Shown here in pieces: positions 21,579-32,308 of a stretch of DNA of 64,000 nt. The notes beneath the pieces were generated by a model. The model was not told the DNA's origin, made no database searches, and saw only the letters and a list, made by a program, of their open reading frames with translations. Each line of letters opens with the position of its first letter. Position 1 is the stretch's first letter. Source of the DNA: Telopea speciosissima (lineage: Eukaryota > Streptophyta > Magnoliopsida > Proteales > Proteaceae); assembly GCF_018873765.1 (NCBI RefSeq), contig NC_057925.1, forward strand, positions 8,939,568-9,003,567. Direction: 5' to 3'. The position numbers and the translations under genes were made by a program.

Positions 21579-24464
21579 TGTCACGCCCCTATTCCAGATA
21601 AGGAATATAATATCATATAAAGGGTGACTAGGACGACGCCTGTCATCCTACTAAACCGCCCGGATCACCGACCTGTTGTCCCACGCCTGATCATAACCAA
21701 TATTAACACAATATAATATCGAATGTGGGAAAAGGATTATTACATTCCAAAGATCGTAGTATTTGAAGCGTATAAAATCAAATAGTTACAAGATGTTCAA
21801 AGGCTAGATGATAAATACATGAGTAGTTAGTTACATTTCCAATGACCATCTTAATAACTATCAAAAAGGGTATAACAAATAAATATTTCAACATAGGCCT
21901 AAGCCCCAAAAGTAAATAAAAAAGGGACCAAGTCCCGAATATCCTCACGGCCCGTAGGCACAATCATCGCAAGGACACCTGTAGCCATGTTCCTCAAACA
22001 CGGCTCCCGGCTCCTCCTCACCAATCTCATTGTATCCCGAGGCTGAACTCCAAGTCCCTGAGATATCCGTCACCGCATCATAATCTAAAAAGTGTGCGCA
22101 CGAGGGGTTCGCTCCACCGAGCTAGTGAGGGGATGGGGATGCACAAACACGCAATTCACATAGTCCAATGATGCATGCACATGTTAAGTCCATTTTTCCA
22201 CCTAACAAACAACTAAGTCAATGGTATATGCTCTTGTGACAACCGGGAGACACTGTGGGTCACTTAACTTATCGTCACAATGAAACCTCAATTGTCACCT
22301 GGGACCTACGTCGATCGAAGCCTCCAAGACCACTCGTGGTAGACCCCGATAACCAATACTACCATGATCGGCCTCTCCCACTTCCACGAATCCGGTGTGC
22401 GATTACCCAACACCTAAACCCCCTAGTTGGTAAGGGTCGTAGCATAAGGGTGTGAAATCCTAGCCGCAGATATACTACATGCAAGTCCTATCGTCCCGAG
22501 AGGTAATCCGGCGCATCAACTTTTCATCTGGTTTAGTGCCCGGTTACCAGCACGGCACGGCGCATACAGTTCAACATGATATTCAACATAGTGACTTCAT
22601 AAAAATATATATAGTATCCGGGGTTCCGGCACCGGCACCCATCGGCACCGAGACCCATCAAAGTAAAACATCTCCAATCCACATTATAACAATCATATAT
22701 AGAAGTATGCAATATGCGCAAGCATGCTTAATAATTTATAATGATGACATAATATACAATGCAATAATAATATCAAGCCCAAACAACCAAACCCACTCAC
22801 AATGTATATGCCAAGCACCAAGATTATAAGTTGTCGCTTCGATCAAGTAATAAGCCACAAGATGGATATATTAACCTAAACAAAGAGTAAAATAAGGTTA
22901 AACGAGCAAAGGGAAAGGATCCCCAAAAGGTCTCCCATAATCACTTAAGTACAAGATTTAAACAGTGGTTGCAGGAGTGGTTTCATGCCCAAATTACGCA
23001 ACCACGGGTAAATCCTAGGAAACCAGGGGCTTAGGACGGTCTCGGTCAAGGGCGGTTGCGGTGTGGTTTCTCGAAATGAAACCGCCCATAAATCCGAGCT
23101 TTCGGGGGCCTTCTCGGGAGGTAATTTCGTGGTGGTTTCTTGCAGTGCGAAACCACATGTAAATCCTCACACTGCGGGTCCAAAATCCAAAGGATCCTCC
23201 TCCAAGGGTTCTATTTTCAAGTGGTTTAAAGCATAGGAACATCAAGGAAACTCCATCCTAAGTTCATTAGGGTCCTAAGACCTCTCTAGGTCCATTCAAT
23301 CACAATAGGTTTAAGAGAAGGAACCGAGAAGAGCCTAACCTAAGCATAATAGGGTCCAAACCTTAAATCTCTCAAATGGAATGAGACTACTAACATTAGA
23401 GCTCATAATGGCGTGAAATAACTCCACCATAGCCTAGGATTTAAGGTTCCATCGATTCCTTAGGTTCTAAGAGAGCTCTAGGTCGAATCTCTCCCATTAC
23501 CCAACCCCTTTTAAAACCCAAAATAGAAGAAGGAAGAAGCTTCAATGGCTTACCTACCCCCAAGATGAGAGAGCTCCACGATTTATGGCTCCAAGAGATG
23601 GGGTCTCAACCTTCCACCAAGCTTCTCCACCTTCCTCCTCTTTCTCTCCTCTTTCTCTCCTCCACGATTTAGGTTAGATGGGAGAAGTAATTGAGAATTG
23701 AATGCTTTCTCCCCCTTTGGCTTATTTATAGAAAGTGGGTCTTGGGCCTCTTAAGCCAAATGGGTCAAGAGCTAAATGGGTTGACCCATTTGTTCTATAT
23801 GGATAAGTGAATGGAATAACCCACCCTTGGGTCAATAGGGCTAAATGGGCCTTTAGTGAAATGAGCCATACAAGTTAAATGGCTTCTTAAGTTAAATGGG
23901 CCTGCCCACAACTTTAATTAGGAAATAGCCCACTTTAAGATGGGTTCATATGAGATGGGTATAAGTCCCCAATGTACTTTCCAAAGGTAAGTGGGACCCG
24001 AACTTAAAATGTTCCCTTCTCTCATGAAATAACTCGAGCGATTCAGGCCTTGACCCATACTTCGAGGTCACCAGAAAAGAATAAATAATAAATCTTGAGG
24101 GTTAGAACTTATTTTTTTCCTGTCATGGTTTATTACCCATGACCCCGAATAGCTTCGCCACGGCAATGCCAAGCTCATCACTGAACGAATTATCCAACTG
24201 AGGCGACGGTCCAGGAAGCTCTCTCCTAAACTCCTCGCTTCCCGGGCTGGTACTTGGAGGATAGTCAACGAAGTCACCGTCAACGAACTTTCCCCACTGG
24301 CGGTTGAGGAATCTTTCCTCCACAGGCAAACCCGTACTGTGGTCAATAATTTTGTAGCTAGGTTTGACCATCATGGAGAACAGTCACCAAAGATACATGG
24401 GGCGGTATCTACACGTCACGAGAAGAAATAATATTTAATTATATCCTGGAATGCGGGTATAACA
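21579..24464 (-). repeat. 3' LTR of the chromovirus
   Basis: The minus strand runs TGTTATACCC...GGGGCGTGACA (canonical TG...CA). By eye it is nearly identical to 32309-35200; differences are mostly single-base indels and a few substitutions. The pol frame ends inside it (stop at 24435-24437). It contains three hairpin-like GTGGTTTC...GAAACCAC plus GTAAATCC units near 22960-23170. Frames such as 24123-24374 are shared with the other LTR (34858-35403) and are non-genic LTR sequence. Confidence 0.92.
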
Positions 24465-24752
24465 ACCCCCCACCTTATAAGAAATTTCATCCTCAAAATT
24501 TGACGTACCTTGTAGATAAGCAAGAAAAGGGTATTTCGCCCACATCTCTACCTCTGCTTCCCAAAAAGCTTCCTCTTTCGGATGGTTGCACCATTTTATC
24601 TTCACATAATGGATGGGCGGTTGCGAAGATGAACAACTGGCTGTCCAAAATCTTTTCAGCAGACTCTTTATAGGACATGTCACCGCAGTTCTCGCCGGTT
24701 CATGTGTCAATACATGGCTTGGATCATGGACATACTTCCTTAACATGGACAC
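24435..24752 (-). pseudogene. Chromovirus pol C-terminus with chromodomain
   Basis: The frame contains YVKIKWCNHPKEEAFWE and EVEMWAKYPFL, a chromodomain-type pattern (hydrophobic strand, W-N-H, EE-x-FWE, helix with YPFL) as found at the integrase C-terminus of chromoviruses, where it can bias integration toward marked chromatin. Before the stop the frame reads through the PPT (K-V-G-G) and 9 codons into the LTR (CYTRIPGYN). It is detached by a frameshift from the integrase upstream. Confidence 0.75.
24465..24478 (-). other. Polypurine tract
   Basis: On the minus strand ATAAGGTGGGGGGT lies directly 5' of the 3' LTR start TGTTATACCC, the standard place for plus-strand DNA priming. Confidence 0.8.
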
Positions 24753-24792
24753 GTGGAAGCGTCATGCACACCTTATAAAGATGGAGGGAGTG

Positions 24793-25815
24793 CTAACCGA
24801 CACGCCATGGTCCAATCCGTGCAAGGATCTCAAAAGGTCCTATAAATCTCGGACTCGGCTTGCCTTCTTCTTTCAAACGCATCACCCCTTTGGAGGGTGA
24901 TACCTTAAGGAACACTTTATCGCCGGTAGTGAACTCAAGGTCTTTCCGCCTCAGTCCGCATAACCCTTCGCTCGGATCGAGCCGCCTTGATCCGCTCACG
25001 AATCAAATCCACTTTCTCGCATGTCGCCTGAATCAATTCAGGTCCAAGAATACGTCGTTCACCCACTTCGTCCCAATATAAAGGTGTTCGACACTTCTTC
25101 CCATACTGAGCCTCAAACGGTGCCATGCCTATAGTAGCTTGGTAACTATTATTGTAAGCAAACTCAATAAGTGAGAGATGCTCGTCCCAGCTGCCCTGCA
25201 TATCAATGGCACAAGCTCGGAGCATATCTTCAAATGTCTGAATAGTCCTCTCCGACTGTCCATCGGTCTGAGGGTGGAAGGCAGTACTAAAACTCAACCG
25301 TGTACCCATCGCCTTCTGAAAACCACCCCAGAACTTAGATGTGAATCGGGATCCCGATCGGAGATGATGCTAACAGAACTCCATGCGGGCGAACTACATT
25401 ATCAATGTACAAGCGAGCCACTTGTCCATCGAATAGGTGATCTTCATGGGGATGAAGTGAGCCGTCTTTGTCAATCTATCAACGACAACCCATATGGTAT
25501 CGACACCTCTAGGTGTGCGGGGCAACCGGTGATGAAATCCATGGTAACATGCTCCCACTTCCACTCGGAATAGGCAATGACGTAAGAGGCCATGAGGTCG
25601 TTGTCTGTCCGCCTTCACCGACAAGTAAGACATTTTACCACATACTCACCACATCCCTCTTCATTCCACTCCACCAAGTAATATTCCTTGAGATCTCTAT
25701 ACATCTTCGTCACGCTCGGATGAATAGAATAAGGGGAGTCATGGGCTTCAACTAACACTTCCTTCCTCAAGCGAGGGTCACTAGGAACACATAGCTTTGC
25801 TGAACATGAAAACAC
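24793..25815 (-). pseudogene. Chromovirus integrase (fragmented)
   Basis: Minus-strand frames carry, in order, an N-terminal zinc-binding region (HDSPYSIHPSVTKMYRDLKEYY then CLTC), core words (TPRGVDTIWVVVDRLTKTAHF, then FHPQTDGQSERTIQTFEDMLR) and the C-terminal GDKVFLKVSP and PRFIGPFEIL segment that precedes the chromodomain. The frames 25615-25815, 25394-25633, 24935-25309 and 24793-24999 are offset from one another, so at least three frame changes interrupt it. It would insert element cDNA if intact. Confidence 0.8.
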
Positions 25816-25821
25816 CCACTG

Positions 25822-26517
25822 TTAAAGTAAAGTCCAGCTTCCGCTACGTGTCTCCCTTGATAGCCTCAATAATCTTTTGAAACTCCTCATCGGATGCCAG
25901 GCTGACTGGATTCGCCCTACCCGGTGTTGCCGATCTTGATAAAGCGACAGAGATAAGGTAACACCATCAACCAAGTAATTCAGGTCCATTCTTCTAGCTT
26001 CCTCAATGAGTTTCTCACCTGACGCTAGTGATGCCAGTGACAAGGACTGAGATTTTTGGCTCAACGCATTAGCTACTACATTTGCCTTACTGGGGTGGTA
26101 ATGGATAGTACAATCATAATCTTTCAACAACTCCAACCACCGTCGATGCCTCATATTGAGCTCCTTTTGTGTAAAGAAGTATTTGAGGCTCTTGTGATCA
26201 CTATATATTTCGCTTTTCTCACCATATAAATAATATCTCCAGATTTTTAGAGCAAAAACCACAGCGGCAAGCTCCAAATCATGGGTCGGGTAATTCTTCT
26301 CATAGTCCTTCAATTGCCGAGAAGCATAGGCCACTACCTTCCCATCTTGCACTAGAACACAACCCAAGCCCATTTTAGATGCATCACTGTAGACTACCAT
26401 CCCTCTAGTACCATTAGGAATGGTAAGTACTGGAGTGGAAACCAGCCTCTGCTTGAGCTCTTGGAAGCTCTTTTCACAGCTATCAGACCACTTGAACTTC
26501 ACTCCCTTTTGGGTCAC
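25822..26517 (-). pseudogene. Chromovirus RNase H domain (longest open segment, 231 aa)
   Basis: The frame holds [61 protein letters not shown] and [29 protein letters not shown], the usual series of Ty3/gypsy RNase H. The DALS acidic position near the end reads N-A-L-S, so a conserved D appears replaced. Upstream it starts at [10 protein letters not shown] (FxW connection region). It degrades RNA in RNA-DNA hybrids during reverse transcription. Confidence 0.8.
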
Positions 26518-26559
26518 GTGTCATAGGAGCGAGAGAGCCTTGAGAAGTTCTCAAGAAAT

Positions 26560-27517
26560 CTCCTGTAATAGCCACTAGTCCAAGGAAGCTGAATGTCTGC
26601 TACACTCTTGGGTGTCGCCAATAACTCATCGACTTCACCTTGCAGTGGTCAACCTCTATACCCTTGCCAAAAACAAGGTGTCCTGAGAATGCCACCTGTT
26701 GTAGCCAAAACTCACACTTATGAATTTGGCGTACAACCGCTTCTCCCTCAAGCGTTGCAATACTAGGCGAAGATGGTCCGCATGCTCCTCCTCGCTCTTG
26801 GAATAGACCAAGATGTCATCAATGAAGACAATGACATACTTGTCTAGAACATCGTGGAACACCCGGTTCATCAACTCCATAAAGGCGGTCGGGGCATTGG
26901 TCAGCCCAAGGACATGACCAAGAACTCATAATGACCATAGCGGGACCTAAATGATGTCTTGCTTGATATCACTATCTCGATCTTCAACGATGGTACCCGA
27001 CCAGGAGATCGATCTTCGAGAACACCTTAGCACCCTGTAGTTGATCGAATAGGTCATCGATCCTAGGCAAAGGATACCGGTTCTTGATTGTCAATTTGTT
27101 TAACTCACGGTAGTCAATGCAATGGACGCATACTACCGTCCTTCTTTTTCACAAATAACACGGTGCTCCCCAAGGAGATACACCGGTCTAATGAAACCCT
27201 TCTTCAACGATCATTCAACTGCTCTTGTAGCTCCTTCAACTCGGTTGGGGCCATCCCGTAAGGTGCCTTGAATCGGGGCTGCACCAGGAATCGATCTATC
27301 ATGAACTCGTCTCGCGATCCGGTGGCAACCACGTTAGATCCTCGGGAAAGACATCCGGAAAGTCTTTCACTACACACAACTCTTCCAAAGGCCTAATTTT
27401 GGCTTCAGTGTCTATCACGGATGCCGGATAGCATGACATCCCTCTGCCAACAACTTCGTACTTGGAGGGCAGAGATGATAACTTTCTTGGGTCTCTCCGC
27501 CTAGTACCCATAAACAC
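26560..27517 (-). pseudogene. Chromovirus reverse transcriptase (fragmented)
   Basis: The N-terminal part (27299-27517) includes VVKDFPDVFPEDL and LPPDRE. Downstream sequence encodes the dispersed RT words with frame changes. The active-site strand [14 protein letters not shown] is in frame 26656-26880, preceded by [16 protein letters not shown]. The polymerase signature is intact locally, but the domain is broken by several indels between 26880 and 27300. Confidence 0.78.
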
Positions 27518-27699
27518 AAACTCTTCACCTTCAACTGGTTTGAACGGAACCTTCCTCTACGAAGATTAGGCGGCCTTGTGAGTTGATAGCTAATCCATTC
27601 CCAAAATCACATCAAAGTCTTTCATATCCAAGCAGTACTAAACTTGTTTCGAGTCCACGACCACACACATGTACGGTGGCAAGGATCAGTAAACGAGTC

Positions 27700-27850
27700 A
27701 AGTTCCACCTTGTTACCCGTTGGTGTACCTGACTATCAATTTTTGGGCCATTAGCTTTGGTTCAATGGACATCTTCTTAGCAAATTAGGGGACACAAAAG
27801 AGTGTGATGCCCCGAGTCAAACAAAGCATAAGCGAGGATGAGAGCAAACA
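27700..27850 (-). pseudogene. Chromovirus aspartic protease remnant
   Basis: The minus strand contains AYALFDSG (DSG active-site triad) near 27815, immediately followed by a frame change, and then IEPKLMAQKLIV in another frame. This matches the position and motif of retropepsins between gag and RT. Confidence 0.6.
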
Positions 27851-28069
27851 AGAACCACACCGACAAGCAATGACATAACCAATCATAGAAACAAAACTAT
27901 AAATATGCACATCTTAAGAGTAGAGTGCATTACCGTAATAACACTAGGATCGACTTGGGCCTCTTCATTTATCACAGAATACACCCGACCTTGAGATCGT
28001 GGCCTGGAGTAAGAAGAAGAGAACGACAACCGCCTTGGCTTGGGGTGCCTTTTGTGTAGCCGCACTTGG

Positions 28070-29235
28070 AGGACCTATCATCCGAGGATGAGGACAGTCT
28101 CAACCATATGCCCGGACTCCTTGCAATTGTAACATATAAGAGTCTGGGAACCATAGTGAGGAGTTGATGTAGGCCTAGGTGCTTGCACCGCATCTGTCCT
28201 CCGAGACTGGATCGGAAAAGCAGTAATGTAGGATCCTCTCTTTTGGAATTTTGTGGATCCCTTAGGTTCATGAGAGGTCATGGGTCTTTTACCAGCCTCG
28301 AATGGCCCTGTAGTTCTCTCTCTTGGTCCTCAATCACCTTAGCGGCTGGACCGTCTCAGCATAAGTAGGGTACTTGTGTAGCACCACAGAAGTACTAATG
28401 CTAGGTCTAAGCCCCTTCTCAAACTTCCTAGCCTTCACATCCTCGGCCTTCATGTGCACCGGGGCGAAGTAAAATAGCTCCTCAAAAGTTTGCTGGTACT
28501 CAAGGACCGATTTGGATCCTTGAAAGAAGCTCATAAACTTAGACTCCTTCTTATCACGGAAGTTCTGAGGGAAGAAATTTTTGAAGAAAACTTCTTTGAA
28601 TTGAGCCTAAGTTGCCTCTGGATGAGTTGCCCAAAAATGGTCTTTAGAGGAGAGCCATCAAGCATCAGAATCACCCCAGAGCTGGTAGGTAGCACACCAG
28701 ATCTTGTCTGTGTCATTGCACTGTATCACTTCAAAGATCCTTTCAAGATCCCTTATAAATGTTGCCGGGAAAAAGGAATCATGGGCCATCTTGTAGAAGG
28801 TTGGAGGGCGATGTTTCTGAAATCTTTCCGATAGCTTAGCAGCATCTACCCAAGCCGGAGCCACTGGAGTGGGAGGTAGAGTAGGTGCTGGCACCTCTTG
28901 TGTCAAAGGAATTCCAGCGACAGTAGGAGCCAAGGGAACATTAGGTGTGACAGAACCCACAGGGGCAGGTGGGGGAGGATTGACTTGCACAGGAGGAGAC
29001 ACTGGCTGCCTTTCCCTAACAAAGTCTTGGAACATAGCAGTCATATTTTGCATAAATTGGCGCTGCTCTTGTTGCGCCTCCCTATGCTCTCATTCCATGG
29101 ATTGCAACCTATTGCTCAACAAAGCGACGACATCCGCATTATTATTAATTGACGGTGCTACGGTAAAATCGTATTCGAAGCCTCACGGCCTCTTCCCTAG
29201 CGGGAACGGTTGGCATTTGACCGTGTATTAACCAT
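28070..29235 (-). pseudogene. Chromovirus gag (fragmented) with zinc knuckle
   Basis: The likely start is at 29235 (MVNTRSNANRSR, a Del/Tekay-like gag opening), but a TAG follows at once. Frame 28658-29053 covers a proline-rich linker and a capsid segment (FQKHRPPTFYKMA...). Frame 28334-28534 has FFQGSKSVLEYQQTFEEL, the retrotrans-gag core. Frame 28078-28281 ends with the CYNCKESGH zinc knuckle that binds element RNA. At least three frame changes separate these parts. Confidence 0.75.
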
Positions 29236-32200
29236 GGTTCACACGTTGCTGACCAACACCCACGCTTATAGGCACAATAGCAATATTAAGCAAACCAACC
29301 AAAAATTGATTTACAAAGGTAAACACAAAGGCTACGAGGGGTAAGGGAAGCAATAATGAGGGTAATAAGCATCGAAACAAGTCGGTTAAGCAAAACAGGG
29401 TCAAAAACTCTTTTCGGCCGGGCGGTTTTAGGTGTGGTTTCACTAAGCTACAACCACAGGTAAATCCGAGCTTCACAGAACCAAAATTTGGTCTCAGGAA
29501 AACCGCGGATTCACAGTCGGTTTCATAATTTTGCAACCGAGTGTAAAACCGCATGGCCCAAAAATTAGAATCTCTAACTCGAAATTTTTTTAAACCCATT
29601 TCCTATTTCTAAAACACACCCTACGCTCTGGAGAAACCCAAAACTGCGATCATTCTTGCTCCGTTTCCCTTCTTGGTGGATTTTTGGCACTCCAAATCAC
29701 TCCTCAATAGATCCGATCGAGTTCAGGTATGGTTTCTTCCCCCTCTATCGATCTATCTCTTTCTCCCTTCGACTTCTCTTATGGAGAAACCCCAAAATCG
29801 ATTTCGGGTTTACAAGGCTTGGGGTTTTTTTGTTTTCTCCTTGCTAAATAAATGGATATTATCCATCCTCTATTCGTTTCCCATCATATGCAATCTAGGT
29901 GAGGTATTTCCCCCCAATTTTGTACCTTCATCATGGGTTTGGGTTGGATTTTGGAGAAATCCCAAAACCCTAACCGAAAATTTTATTTTCTTTTTGCCCA
30001 AATCAAGTTCGATTTTGCTAGGTAGACTTTGTGTATATAAATTTGGGTTGTCTCAAGCCATAACTAATTTACTTCTTGCATTTGGAACTTCAAGAATCAC
30101 ATCTGAAATTTTCTTTTAGAGATTCAAGCATGCCTCATGATCGAAGGCACCCCTTGCTTGTTTGTATTTATCATTTCATAAGAGAGCTTAATCCCAAACA
30201 TAACATGGCCAGGAATAGTTGTCCCTATGATTTAAACTCCAAGCACCATATCTGAAATTTCTTTTTTTTGAAGTTCTAAGCATGATTCACTACCAATTAG
30301 CTCCATACATTGCTTGAACTAGCTATTTGGTATAAAACCTCACGTTCTAGGTATAATATGGCCATGTATTTATATTGTTTACTATGCCATTCAACTTCCA
30401 AACCCAAATCTGAAAATTTCCTCTTTGGATTTCTTAGCATATTTTCTTATCAAATCAGTCCAATTTTTTTTTTTGTTTGAACTAATTGTTTGCATAATAT
30501 AATGCTCTCCAAGCATAATGTGGCCATGTACATTTATTCTTTATGATTGCATCTACATGGTGGCCATGCATTCCCCTTTTTCCTAACTCCTTAGACCATT
30601 CACAACAAAATTTTCTAGTAAATTCCCTGCTGTAATTTAATTAATCTGTTGTAGGAATCAAGGTCTAGGTTCTAATTCCTTATCTCTTTTCGTTGCATAT
30701 CTTCTTAGGCCTTAATATCCAAGCACTGACTTGATATGTTTCTATTATTCTTGGCCTTTCTTGGTTGCAAGTTAGGGAAATCAATGGCTCCTAGAACAAG
30801 GTGTGCACGGGCCGAACAAGCTGCCCCAGCAGTTTTGGATGCACTATGGTTTCAAGACCTAGAGAAACAAGAGATGTACCAAGACTACTTTCGCTTTAAG
30901 AGTATTTTGGAGGGAAGGGATGTAGTATTGAAAGACCTCAAGGCCTACAAAGTAGGGCCGAGATTTGAAGCACTGGGGTGGTCCAACCTCCTCAACCTTC
31001 CAGAACCATTTTATCCCAAGCTCATTCGTCACTTCTACTCCAACTTGCACACCGAGAACCTAGGCACACGAGACTACCGAATCATCTCATATGTCAAGGG
31101 AGTTACTATTTCATTCACAGGGGCACAGTTGGTAGGCATCCTCAATGTAGCTATTTGGGGAGAGAAGACCTATTGCGCACCATGGAAGAATCCCTACTCT
31201 TTTCTCAGGAGAGAAGTATACAGGGAATTATACAGGGAGCTTACACATGGGGCATTTGAGAAGAAGGTGCCTGAGACTTCTTTTGCTAAGTCTCCAAGGA
31301 TACTGAGCCAAATTGTGCAGCACAACATCGTGCCTATAGCAGGTCACCGCACCATGCCTTCCATCTTTGTAGGCTATATGCCACAAAGGCATTCTAATCT
31401 GCCTACCCTACATTATCATGCGGACCATGGATCATGCGGGGCAAAATCCCAGGAATAACTTAGATTTACCCTATGGGAGGCTGCTCACCACTATATTCCA
31501 GCATTTTGGAGTTGACTTGAGTGAGGAGGATCAAGACTTAACTGAAGATCCACCTCTAGATCGTAATGCAGTGGCAAGGATGCGAATTGTGATGGATGCA
31601 TATAGTGATGGGGAGCCAATGGCCCTAGCAGAGGGTTACGGGCCTGAGCCTCAGGTACAGGAGCCTCCTCCTCAGCCGGCTGTACATGCGACCTCTTCAT
31701 CGGCTTGCTCCTAGTGGGTCCGACATCGGACAGGATTCTTGCGGCTTTGGGCCGGATGAGCACCAAGCATGGCTCAGGGCTTTGAAGGAGTGAACACTAG
31801 GCTTGATGCATCGATAGACGCACGAGAGCTTCGAGGCAGATGCGGGACTTGCACTCCTACCTCCATGATGAGGGCACAGAGGATGAGCCGCAGGTGATGA
31901 TGAGATGGAGCAGTAGACCTCCTGTCCATTCCCACCATGCTCTCTCTTGGACTCTTAGTTATTTATCTTACCATTTAGTATTTTTAGCTCTTTCTTGGTT
32001 GTAAGAAATTGAAGTCTATTGTTCAGCTGAAATTTTGTAATCCCTCCTTTGGCTTATGGAAAAATGTATTAACGGCTGAAACTAAGGAATATATATATAC
32101 ATATATACATATGTCTTTTCCTTCTTCTGTTGTGCCTATTATTTGCTATTGTCTTCGGCTTTCTCCCTAAACTAGTCTTCTCCGTGGCATTCACACACAT

Positions 32201-32293
32201 TTTAATTATGCATTGTTGGAAGCTTTTAACTTAACAACCTAATGTGTAGAGTAATCACAAATCCGCTAGACTGTGGCTAGTGCAGAGCATCTC
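29236..32293 (+). other. Gene-like antisense unit inside the chromovirus leader
   Basis: The 3-kb leader between PBS and gag has a plus-strand gene-like layout, opposite to the element. 29640-29730 resembles a plant 5' UTR with a possible intron donor (TTCAG/GTATGG near 29727). Intron-like T-rich sequence follows, then an acceptor-like CTGTTGTAG near 30647-30655, the ORF at 30784, and a 3' UTR-like tail with 'ttttgtaatccctcc' near 32035. 29431-29560 also carries GGTTTC/GTAAATCC hairpin words related to those in the LTRs. Transcription is inferred, not shown. Confidence 0.5.
30784..31714 (+). pseudogene. Plant-transposon-associated protein ORF (antisense), frameshifted
   Basis: The ORF starts MAPRTRCARAEQ at 30784 (an in-frame ATG at 30736 is also possible). 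Features are RFKSILEGRDVVLKDLKAY, LGWSNLLNLPEPFYPKLIRHFYSN, VKGVTISFTGAQLVGIL and, after a frame change near 31410-31440, LPYGRLLTTIFQHFGVDL. From memory this pattern (W-x-N-L..., FY-x-N..., VKG-x-x-I-x-F, LPYG-x-LLT-x-IF-x-HFGV) matches the 'putative plant transposon protein' family often found antisense in gypsy elements; its biochemical role is unknown. The C-terminal coiled-coil-like part (31715-31900) is further broken. Confidence 0.6.
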
Positions 32294-32305
32294 GCTCTGA
32301 TACCA
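32294..32305 (-). other. Primer binding site (tRNA-iMet type)
   Basis: The minus strand reads TGGTATCAGAGC three bases after the 5' LTR end (...GGGCGTGACA/GTG). This is the common plant initiator-Met tRNA primer complement and fixes the element's orientation. Confidence 0.88.
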
Positions 32306-32308
32306 CAC

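Noticed and set aside
30859..31050. Minus-strand ORF under the antisense unit
   Set aside because: Shadow of the plus-strand ORF at 30784-31458.
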